A program made the translations under genes and the position numbers. This document shows, one piece after another, positions 1 through 4,987 of a DNA stretch of 7,039 nucleotides. The notes under the pieces are model-generated. The model did no database searches and was not told the DNA's origin. It was given only the letters and a program-made list of their open reading frames with translations. The stretch is from Elusimicrobiota bacterium (lineage in GTDB: Bacteria; Elusimicrobiota; Endomicrobiia; Endomicrobiales; Endomicrobiaceae): assembly GCA_031256695.1 (NCBI GenBank), contig JAIRQB010000013.1, positions 1 to 7,039 on the forward strand. Reading direction: 5' to 3'. Position 1 is the stretch's first letter, and every line of letters begins with the position of its first letter.

Positions 1-1
1 A

Positions 2-205
2 GCGTCTGAAACAGAAACAGAAACAGAAACAGAAACAGAAACAGAAACAGAAACAGAAACAGAAACAGAAACAGAAACAGAAACAGAAACAGAAACAGAA
101 ACAGAAACAGAAACAGAAACAGAAACGGAAGCAGAAACAGCCTCTAAACAAAGCAGTTTAAAATCAGTAAATGGAAATGATGATGCAGATATGTCAATAG
201 ATTAA
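2..205 (+). CDS. 3' end of an unidentified protein with a Glu-Thr dipeptide tail (partial)
   Basis: The codons from position 2 read through to a TAA at 203-205; the 5' part lies outside the window. The visible C-terminus is Ala-Ser, then 20 Glu-Thr pairs, one Glu-Ala, one more Glu-Thr, and a short polar tail ending NDDADMSID. The reading frame is supported because the 6-bp repeat keeps it open and all the variation in the last units is synonymous or conservative (ACG for ACA, GCA for ACA). The tail is strongly acidic, low in complexity and presumably disordered. Nothing visible identifies the function of the protein. It lies 41 bp upstream of the galT-like gene on the same strand, so the two may be co-transcribed. 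The frame call is fairly sure; the function is unknown. Confidence 0.7.
   Translation, partial: ASETETETETETETETETETETETETETETETETETETETETEAETASKQSSLKSVNGNDDADMSID
8..139 (+). repeat. Tandem hexanucleotide repeat (GAAACA)n
   Basis: Nineteen perfect GAAACA units run from 8 to 121. They are followed by GAAACG (122-127), GAAGCA (128-133) and a last GAAACA (134-139), giving 22 units. The unit is 6 bp, so gain or loss of units changes the protein by Glu-Thr pairs and never shifts the frame. The substitutions sit only at the 3' end, the usual pattern for a slippage-prone array whose edges decay first. Confidence 0.97.
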
Positions 206-237
206 AATCAGCCGCTGTTTAAAGAATTTGTTCCGTT

Positions 238-242
238 GGAGG
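238..242 (+). promoter_or_regulatory. Ribosome binding site of the galT-like gene
   Basis: GGAGG at 238-242 lies 4 nt before the ATG at 247 and fixes that start. The 41-bp gap after the preceding stop has no clear terminator or promoter. Confidence 0.8.
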
Positions 243-246
243 CTCA

Positions 247-1320
247 ATGTCTGAATTTAGAAGGGATAATGTTTTAGGATGCTGGATTGTATTTGACCCC
301 GGACGTCCCTTTAGCGCGGGCGGTGAAATGATTTCTTGCCGCAATGGTTTTTTGGAAAAAGATGCAGACGGCGGAATTGCTTCGTCTTTAAATCCAATGG
401 AAAAGAGAATGGATTTTTTCAGAGATGAAAAAACTTGTCCTTTTTGCCCGGGCAATGAACAGATGACAAAGCCTGAAATTCTTTCTTACAGCCTAAATCC
501 TTACAGAAGTCAAAATGCGCAAGGATGGTCTTTGAGAGTAATTCCTAACAATAGACCAATCCTCCAACTTGAAAACAATTTAAAAAGACAAGCGGATGGA
601 ATTTACGACAAAATGGAAGGTTTCGGCGCTCACGAAATAATTGTAGAAACTCCGTCTCACAATTTAACTTTTAGCGCGGCATCTTTGGAGTATTATGAAA
701 ATATCTTTAAAGCGGCTTCTTCAAGGATAAGGGACCTCGGCAATGATTTCAGGTTTGAATATATTTATTTCATAAAAAAAAGCGGCTGTTTCGGTTTGCA
801 TTCTTTAAAACACCCCCATTCGCAAATTATCGCTTTGCCTATTATTCCTAAACATATCGGAGATGAGATAAGCGGCGCTTTAAAATATTTCAATTACAGA
901 GAAAGATGCATTTATTGCGATATTATTTTGCAAGAAACTTTTGACGATGCGCGCATTGTTGAAGAAAATGAAGACTTCATTTCTTTTTGCCCCTACTCCT
1001 CAAAATATCCCTTCGTTGTTTGGATTATGCCTAAAGAACATAACGGCGATTTTTCCTCAATTCAAAATTCTCAAATCCAATCCCTCGCAAAAATAGCCAA
1101 AAAGATTTATTCAAAACTTGAAGCCGTTCTTGAGGATTGCCCTATTAGTTCAATTTTGCATACCGCTCCTCTAAAAGACAGAAAAATGCAGCATTATCAT
1201 TGGCATATAGAAATAATCCCCGAACTTATTACAGCAGGCGATATAGACAAAGGAAGCGGATTATTTGTAAATCCAATATTGCCTGAGGAAGCCTCAAAAA
1301 TTTTAAAAACCGCGGTTTGA
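247..1320 (+). CDS. galT: GalT-type nucleotidyltransferase (galactose-1-phosphate uridylyltransferase / ADP-glucose phosphorylase family)
   Basis: This 357-residue protein, close to the usual family length of about 330-350, belongs to the GalT branch of the HIT superfamily. The family moves a nucleotidyl group between sugar phosphates through a covalent histidine-nucleotide intermediate in the cytoplasm. Visible marks are a Cys64-x-x-Cys67 pair, VETPSH ending at His138, and the active-site HPHSQ at 189-193 with His191 as the expected nucleophile. A second CIYCD occurs at 221-225, and HWHIE at 318-322 with His305 upstream. Cys64, Cys67, His138 and His189 match the E. coli zinc ligands. The stretch before HPH (KSGCFGLHS) departs from the usual NKGAAMGCS, so the substrate is uncertain. 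A nearby glycogen synthase makes glucose-1-phosphate/ADP-glucose chemistry plausible. The family is near certain; the exact reaction is not. Its last 9 codons and stop are duplicated at 2504-2533. Confidence 0.9.
   Translation: MSEFRRDNVLGCWIVFDPGRPFSAGGEMISCRNGFLEKDADGGIASSLNPMEKRMDFFRDEKTCPFCPGNEQMTKPEILSYSLNPYRSQNAQGWSLRVIPNNRPILQLENNLKRQADGIYDKMEGFGAHEIIVETPSHNLTFSAASLEYYENIFKAASSRIRDLGNDFRFEYIYFIKKSGCFGLHSLKHPHSQIIALPIIPKHIGDEISGALKYFNYRERCIYCDIILQETFDDARIVEENEDFISFCPYSSKYPFVVWIMPKEHNGDFSSIQNSQIQSLAKIAKKIYSKLEAVLEDCPISSILHTAPLKDRKMQHYHWHIEIIPELITAGDIDKGSGLFVNPILPEEASKILKTAV
1289..1320 (+). repeat. 32-bp direct repeat, copy 1 (3' end of galT)
   Basis: Identical base for base to 2502-2533. 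It covers the last codons and the stop of the galT-like gene and contains the 12-bp palindrome AAACCGCGGTTT at 1307-1318. Identity breaks immediately on the 5' side (G1288 versus A2501). On the 3' side only a gapped resemblance persists. Confidence 0.97.
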
Positions 1321-1331
1321 GAAAAGAAATT

Positions 1332-1338
1332 AAAGGAG
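1332..1338 (+). promoter_or_regulatory. Ribosome binding site of the glycosyltransferase
   Basis: AAAGGAG at 1332-1338 lies 6 nt before the ATG at 1345. It sits directly after copy 1 of the direct repeat. The gap of 24 bp after galT suggests translation from a galT transcript. Confidence 0.85.
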
Positions 1339-1344
1339 CGTGAA

Positions 1345-2565
1345 ATGTCTGACAATCACAGCCCTGTATTTTCAATAATAATGCCCGTCTATAACGCTTC
1401 AAAACATTTAAACAAAGCGCTTGAAAGTCTTACGGGGCAGACTTTTGCAGATATTGAAATTTTATGCGTCAATGACGGTTCTTTGGATAATTCTCTATCA
1501 GTATTAAAGCAATGGGCGGAAAAGGACAGCAGGATTTTAGTTTTCAATCAAGAAAACAAAGGACCTGGCGAGGCAAGGAATAAAGCGTTAGACAATGCGA
1601 GTGGCAAATATATTTTATTTTGCGATGCTGACGATTTTTTAGAAGCGGACGCTTGCGCGGAATGTTTTGAAACGATGGAAAACAATAATGTTGACGTTGC
1701 AATGTTTAATGTAAATTGTATTGAGGTTGATGTCAAAAGTCATTATCCTTCTAACACATTTGCGCCGAGCGGGATATTTGAAAAAGCGGGCAATTCAGAC
1801 AATCAAAGTCCATTTAAAGAGAATGAGCGCAAAGTTTTTTTAAACAAACGTCAATTTTTCAAAACTGCTTTATTTGGCGGTATTTGGAATATTTGTTATC
1901 GCCGCGATTTAATAAACGCCTATTTTCTTCGTTTTTCAAATCATAAATACAGCGAAGACACAATATTTCGTTTGTGTTATTTTATGACAATTGGCCGCGG
2001 AGGATTAAAGGTAAATAGCGAAGAGTTAAAAATTAAGGAATTTGAATTTCGCAGGAAACCAAAAATGCAGAGCGCTTTGAGTAATTTGTTGGCGCTACTG
2101 CGCCACAAACAACTCTTGAGTAATTTGCTCGCGCAGCCGACACCAAGAAGTAAAGTCGGCAATGCGCTCACAAATAACTCTCGCGGAGCGTCCCAAGAAG
2201 TAAAAAGCGGAGCGGTAGCCCAGTTTCTGTCTTTATCTAAAACTTTTAAGACAAGACTTTGCAATTGTGTTCGCCCTCTCTTAATAAGAGAGGGGATAGG
2301 GGGTGGGATAAAAACTGCGGGCGAAACGGGCAAATCTGAAAACGAGGCGATTCTGAATAAAGAAAGAGGCAAAACTGAAAGCAGTGTTGAAGTTTTGCCG
2401 ATTCCTTATTCTCAAAAATTTCAGCCGCAAATGCGGCGCCCGAAATTTTTGAATGTTGGGGGGGGGGGAACTCCCAACAATCTCTCCGCCGCCGCTAAAA
2501 AAAGCCTCAAAAATTTTAAAAACCGCGGTTTGAAGCGTAGAAAGTTAAAGTGTTATCTAATATAA
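1345..2565 (+). CDS. Family 2 glycosyltransferase with a repeat-derived C-terminal tail
   Basis: This is a GT-A fold, family GT2 enzyme that would transfer a sugar from a nucleotide-sugar donor, probably onto a surface glycan or lipid-linked acceptor; donor and acceptor cannot be told. Visible marks are SIIMPVYNA (10-18), CVNDGSLDNS (41-50), NKGPGEARN (71-79), and the metal-binding DADD at 94-97. SEDTIF at 203-208 holds the likely catalytic acidic pair, and FEFRRKPKMQSALS (233-246) is the late GT2 signature. No membrane segment is seen. From about residue 246 to 406 the sequence no longer looks like a GT2. It is the translation of palindromes, a G11 tract and a copy of the galT 3' end, though the frame stays open to the TAA at 2563-2565. 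The original C-terminus was probably replaced or interrupted. Activity of the product is uncertain; the catalytic core appears intact. Confidence 0.85.
   Translation: MSDNHSPVFSIIMPVYNASKHLNKALESLTGQTFADIEILCVNDGSLDNSLSVLKQWAEKDSRILVFNQENKGPGEARNKALDNASGKYILFCDADDFLEADACAECFETMENNNVDVAMFNVNCIEVDVKSHYPSNTFAPSGIFEKAGNSDNQSPFKENERKVFLNKRQFFKTALFGGIWNICYRRDLINAYFLRFSNHKYSEDTIFRLCYFMTIGRGGLKVNSEELKIKEFEFRRKPKMQSALSNLLALLRHKQLLSNLLAQPTPRSKVGNALTNNSRGASQEVKSGAVAQFLSLSKTFKTRLCNCVRPLLIREGIGGGIKTAGETGKSENEAILNKERGKTESSVEVLPIPYSQKFQPQMRRPKFLNVGGGGTPNNLSAAAKKSLKNFKNRGLKRRKLKCYLI
2079..2115 (+). repeat. Palindromic element A (imperfect hairpin)
   Basis: Left arm 2079-2095 (GAGTAATTTGTTGGCGC) pairs with 2100-2115 across a 4-nt loop, with a one-base bulge and two mismatches. 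It lies in frame inside the glycosyltransferase reading frame, directly after the last recognisable GT2 motif. Its 5' edge (TTGAGTAATTTG, 2077-2088) recurs at 2116-2127, the left edge of element B. Confidence 0.8.
2118..2180 (+). repeat. Palindromic element B (long imperfect hairpin)
   Basis: Left arm 2118-2141 pairs with 2155-2180 around a 13-nt loop. The outer GAGTAATTTG/CAAATAACTC and inner GCCGAC/GTCGGC parts match best. The loop carries CCAAGAAGTAAA (2143-2154), which recurs 50 bp downstream at 2193-2204. Elements A and B share their outer arms and look like members of one dispersed palindrome family. Confidence 0.8.
2193..2204 (+). repeat. 12-bp direct repeat of the element B loop
   Basis: CCAAGAAGTAAA here is identical to 2143-2154 in the loop of palindrome B. 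It suggests a second, shorter or decayed copy of the same element adjoining the first. Confidence 0.6.
2274..2294 (+). repeat. Perfect short hairpin C with a G-rich tail
   Basis: CCCTCTCTTA (2274-2283) and TAAGAGAGGG (2285-2294) are exact inverted copies around a single A, followed by GATAGGGGGTGGG (2295-2307). This design, a CT-rich palindrome followed by GATAGGGGGTG, resembles short repetitive palindromes scattered through many bacterial genomes. I recall the resemblance from general experience and have not confirmed it by search. Confidence 0.75.
2412..2452 (+). repeat. Palindromic element D (two-stage hairpin)
   Basis: TCAAAAATTTC (2412-2422) is the exact inverse of GAAATTTTTGA (2442-2452). 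Inside them GCCGCA (2424-2429) pairs with TGCGGC (2432-2437). It lies in frame within the tail of the glycosyltransferase, just before the G11 tract. The outer arm start TCAAAAATTT also occurs at the start of each copy of the 32-bp repeat. Confidence 0.8.
2458..2468 (+). repeat. G11 homopolymer tract inside the glycosyltransferase frame
   Basis: Eleven consecutive G residues are flanked by GTT and AACTCCCAAC, so GTTGGG (2455-2460) can also pair with CCCAAC (2473-2478). Such runs are prone to slipped-strand mispairing. With 11 G the frame continues to 2565. With 12 it stops at TAA 2496-2498. With 10 it stops at TGA 2531-2533 after the peptide ASKILKTAV. A sequencing length error is also possible at such a run. 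Confidence 0.9.
2502..2533 (+). repeat. 32-bp direct repeat, copy 2
   Basis: Exact copy of 1289-1320, including the galT stop codon and the palindrome AAACCGCGGTTT (2520-2531). As read by the glycosyltransferase it is one base out of the galT frame, so it encodes an unrelated basic tail. The two copies enclose the whole glycosyltransferase apart from its last 32 bases. Confidence 0.97.
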
Positions 2566-2573
2566 CTCCTCGC

Positions 2574-2596
2574 TTTTAAAACGTAGAAATTAAAGT
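2574..2596 (+). repeat. Third, shortened copy of the post-galT segment
   Basis: The intergenic stretch 2566-2609 before the methyltransferase contains TTTTAAAACGTAGAAATTAAAGT in part. This matches 2514-2551 if the CCGCGG-containing middle and one G are deleted. AGAAATTAAAG (2585-2595) is identical to 1325-1335 downstream of copy 1. It looks like a deletion derivative of the repeat boundary. Confidence 0.5.
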
Positions 2597-2609
2597 AGAG
2601 AAAACAAAA

Positions 2610-4025
2610 ATGTTAACCAAGCAATACATAAATGAATTAAAGCAGAATAATATGGGCGCTATTCCATCTCTGATTGTTTCTCAAAAAGATGCGGGCGGCA
2701 TAAATTTTGTCCTTGAAAATTTAGGACGGCTGCCTAAAAATTTTGACATAGATTTTTTATACAAACTGTTAAAACACGAGCGTCCGCAAATTAGGCTAAA
2801 TGCCGTAAAAAATATAGGCAAATTAAAACATTCCGGCAGCGCAAAAGTTTTATTTGATTTATATAAGAATGAAAAAGATACCGCTGTCCGCAGGGAAATT
2901 GTTTCCTCTATCGGCAGGCAGAGGGATATTAAAAATAAAAGTATTCTCATTTCTTTTTTGCGCGATGCAGACCCAAAAGTAGTTTGTCAGGCTATACGCG
3001 CCCTTCTTGTATTTGAAAAAGATGCGGAAACGGAAAAAATTTTGCGTCCTCTTATCAATCACCCAAATGAAATGGCGCGGACAATAATTTACAAAGAATT
3101 TTTTTCTAAAAACGGCTCAAACGGCGGTATTTTGCCTCACTCTCAAACCTATAATTTTCTAAAAAATATAGTTGTCAAAGCCGATGTTTTGGAAACTTTA
3201 AAAGTTGTCCCTGATGAAAGCGTTCATTTAACTTTTACTTCTCCGCCTTATTACAATGCGAGGGATTATTCAATTTATCCCAGTTATCAAGCATATTTAG
3301 ATTTTTTGACAAAGGTTTTTATTGAGACTTGCCGCATTACAAAAGAAGGGCGTTTTTTAATCGTCAATACTTCGCCCGTCATAATGCCGCGCATTAGCCG
3401 TTCTCATTCAAGCAAAAGGTATCCTATTCCCTTTGACCTGCATCCGTATTTGGTTAAAAACGGATGGGAATTTATAGACGATATTGTTTGGCTAAAACCT
3501 GAAGCCAGCGTAAAAAACAGAATAGGCGGCTTTATGCAGCACCGCAAACCTTTAGGCTATAAACCGAATTCTGTGACTGAATATCTTATGGTCTACCGCA
3601 AAGCGACTGATAAATTATTGGATTGGAATATGCGCAGTTATGATTATGAGACTGTAAAAAAAAGCAAAGTTGCAGACGGGTATGAAACTACTAATGTTTG
3701 GAAAATAGACCCTTGTTTTGACAAAGTTCATTCGGCAGTTTTTCCCGTTGAACTTTGCAAAAGGGTTATTGAGTATTATTCATACAAGGGGGATTTAGTT
3801 TTTGACCCTTTCGGCGGCAGCGGGACTGTCGGGCGGACTGCCAAATTATTAGACAGGCTCTTTTTCTTGACAGAAAAAGAAGAGAAGTATTTTGAATATA
3901 TGAAGTCTAAAACTAAAAATTCAGATTTGTTTGAAGGAATAAAAAGCCGTTTTTTAACATTGGAAGAATTTAAAAAAGAGGCTGAAAATGACGCTGACAG
4001 AACAAATAGTAAAAAACATAATTGA
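2610..4025 (+). CDS. HEAT-like domain fused to a beta-class DNA methyltransferase (N4-cytosine type, CfrBI-like system)
   Basis: The protein of 471 residues methylates DNA at the site cut by the neighbouring endonuclease, using S-adenosylmethionine. Residues about 45-165 form repeated pairs of amphipathic helices with HEAT features (PQIRLNAVKNIGKL 59-72, TAVRREIVSSIGRQ 91-104, PKVVCQAIRALLVF 122-135). The methyltransferase follows: catalytic motif IV TSPPY at 210-214, VWLKPE at 293-298, and the AdoMet-binding motif I DPFGGSGT at 399-406. Catalytic motif before AdoMet motif is the beta arrangement, and TSPPY favours cytosine-N4 over adenine modification. The start has only a weak AG-rich site (around 2597-2600), with no better alternative nearby. 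The 3' end overlaps the endonuclease gene by 38 bp, so the two are translationally coupled. By analogy with CfrBI the target may be CCWWGG, which is inference. Confidence 0.9.
   Translation: MLTKQYINELKQNNMGAIPSLIVSQKDAGGINFVLENLGRLPKNFDIDFLYKLLKHERPQIRLNAVKNIGKLKHSGSAKVLFDLYKNEKDTAVRREIVSSIGRQRDIKNKSILISFLRDADPKVVCQAIRALLVFEKDAETEKILRPLINHPNEMARTIIYKEFFSKNGSNGGILPHSQTYNFLKNIVVKADVLETLKVVPDESVHLTFTSPPYYNARDYSIYPSYQAYLDFLTKVFIETCRITKEGRFLIVNTSPVIMPRISRSHSSKRYPIPFDLHPYLVKNGWEFIDDIVWLKPEASVKNRIGGFMQHRKPLGYKPNSVTEYLMVYRKATDKLLDWNMRSYDYETVKKSKVADGYETTNVWKIDPCFDKVHSAVFPVELCKRVIEYYSYKGDLVFDPFGGSGTVGRTAKLLDRLFFLTEKEEKYFEYMKSKTKNSDLFEGIKSRFLTLEEFKKEAENDADRTNSKKHN
3978..3981 (+). promoter_or_regulatory. 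Internal ribosome binding site of the endonuclease
   Basis: GAGG at 3978-3981 lies 6 nt before ATG 3988, inside the methyltransferase coding region. It supports a start that overlaps the upstream gene by 38 bp and makes methylase-first expression likely. Confidence 0.7.
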
Positions 4026-4920
4026 GCGGGTAATTAAATCTCAAGATTACCGTATTGAAATTGTGAATTTAATAAATGCGGAATTTTTGCAATTTGCCGT
4101 TGATTTCTTTAAGCAGATAGTTTCGGCAAAATTGAATTCAGAAAACATTACTATTGATTGGTATAGAAAGGCTTTTCTCAACAGCGCTCTTTCGCCGGAC
4201 GACATAGCCGTAAACGCGGGGCTAAACAGAAAAACCATAAGCAATATATACGGCTCAGCAACAAAAAGCATAGTGATAGAAGCGTCTAATGAGCATTTTG
4301 AAACTCTATACGGCAGCATTCAGTCTCTTGTAGAGACAGAAAAAGAGATTGAATTAACGCTGACAATAAAATTAAAAAATGTCAGCGTTGATTTAAATAT
4401 CAGCGAAAGTTTAATTGTCATAAATGCTTTGGCTGTAAAGAGGGCGCAGTTGAGGGGCGGGCTGTGGAGCGCGGCGGGTAAAAGCGTTGAAAAATATTTA
4501 ATGCTTGCTCTTTGCAAATTGTATAAGGTTGATGAAAAGTATTATGACGCTGAAAATTTTGTAAAAGACAAAGATAAATTAGTTGATAGAGAAATTGATT
4601 TTTATCTTGCGCGCGGGGCAAAAAGGTATTTGTGCGAAGTAAAACTGATGGGTAAAGGAAATCCCGAAAGCGCCGACGCTGTCTTTGCGCGGAAATCAGA
4701 CCTTTTTGTAGCAGATACATTATCGCAACAAAACAAAAATCAGGCTGAAGAATTAGGCGTCAGTTGGATTGCATTAAGAGACCCAAACGGTTTTAGAAGG
4801 TTTGAAATAGCGCTGGATAGGTTTAAAATTCCATATACAAAATACAATGGCAAATTAGACCAAGACTTGCCGAAAATTTTAAACGAATTGTTTTCAACAG
4901 CGTTTAAATCAAAAAAATAG
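3988..4920 (+). CDS. CfrBI-family type II restriction endonuclease
   Basis: This 310-residue protein would cut unmethylated DNA at the site protected by the upstream methyltransferase. The C-terminal half holds a PD-(D/E)xK-type nuclease core. GGLWSAAGKSVEK (157-169) supplies a helical Glu168. REIDFYL (201-207) supplies Asp204. CEVKLMGKGNPESADAVFAR (216-235) supplies Glu217 and Lys219. ADTLSQQNK (242-250) follows. The CEVKLMGKGNPESADAV block is what I associate with the CfrBI family. The N-terminal half is mostly helical, and LSPDDIAVNAGLNRKTISN (68-86) resembles a helix-turn-helix, perhaps for DNA binding. All catalytic residues are present and the frame is intact, so the system is probably functional. 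The recognition sequence is inferred only from family membership (CfrBI: CCWWGG). Confidence 0.87.
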   Translation: MTLTEQIVKNIIERVIKSQDYRIEIVNLINAEFLQFAVDFFKQIVSAKLNSENITIDWYRKAFLNSALSPDDIAVNAGLNRKTISNIYGSATKSIVIEASNEHFETLYGSIQSLVETEKEIELTLTIKLKNVSVDLNISESLIVINALAVKRAQLRGGLWSAAGKSVEKYLMLALCKLYKVDEKYYDAENFVKDKDKLVDREIDFYLARGAKRYLCEVKLMGKGNPESADAVFARKSDLFVADTLSQQNKNQAEELGVSWIALRDPNGFRRFEIALDRFKIPYTKYNGKLDQDLPKILNELFSTAFKSKK

Positions 4921-4960
4921 GCGTTGAAACACTTTAAAAAGTTAGGCTCAAAAGTTTGCG

Positions 4961-4966
4961 TATAAT
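4961..4966 (+). promoter_or_regulatory. Candidate -10 box for glgA
   Basis: A perfect TATAAT lies 21 bp before the glgA start, in the 67-bp gap after the endonuclease gene. No convincing -35 hexamer is present at 16-18 bp upstream. A start about 7 nt downstream would leave a leader of only about 15 nt, just enough for the ribosome site. It may be chance in AT-rich DNA. Confidence 0.35.
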
Positions 4967-4975
4967 CATTGTAAA

Positions 4976-4981
4976 AAGGAG
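4976..4981 (+). promoter_or_regulatory. Ribosome binding site of glgA
   Basis: AAGGAG at 4976-4981 lies 6 nt before ATG 4988 and fixes this start. Confidence 0.85.
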
Positions 4982-4987
4982 TTCAAA

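Noticed and set aside
8..139. The regular array at the window start as a CRISPR
   Set aside because: The units are 6 bp with no spacers; it is a simple tandem repeat inside a coding frame.
1307..1318. The palindrome AAACCGCGGTTT as the galT terminator
   Set aside because: It has no loop and no following T tract, and it sits within the coding end of galT.
2274..2307. Hairpin C as a transcription terminator
   Set aside because: It is followed by a G-rich stretch rather than a T tract and lies inside an open reading frame.
1977..2372. A minus-strand open frame of 131 codons across the palindromes
   Set aside because: It reads opposite a clear GT2 gene and through inverted repeats, which tend to be open on both strands together. 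It has no recognisable domain.
2530..2566. A promoter for the methyltransferase (TTGAAG with TATAAC)
   Set aside because: The two boxes are 25 bp apart, too far for a standard promoter.
2681..2950. Other minus-strand open frames (also around 219-455, 4047-4319, 4418-4720, 5222-5416)
   Set aside because: They lie opposite well-supported genes and have no family motif.
2545..4937. Inverted 10-bp match (2545-2554 and 4928-4937) flanking the restriction-modification pair as terminal inverted repeats
   Set aside because: TTAAAGTGTT is short and AT-rich and the match does not extend, so chance is likely.
4931..4942. ACTTTAAAAAGT as a terminator after the endonuclease gene
   Set aside because: The stem is only five AT-rich pairs, with no T tract.
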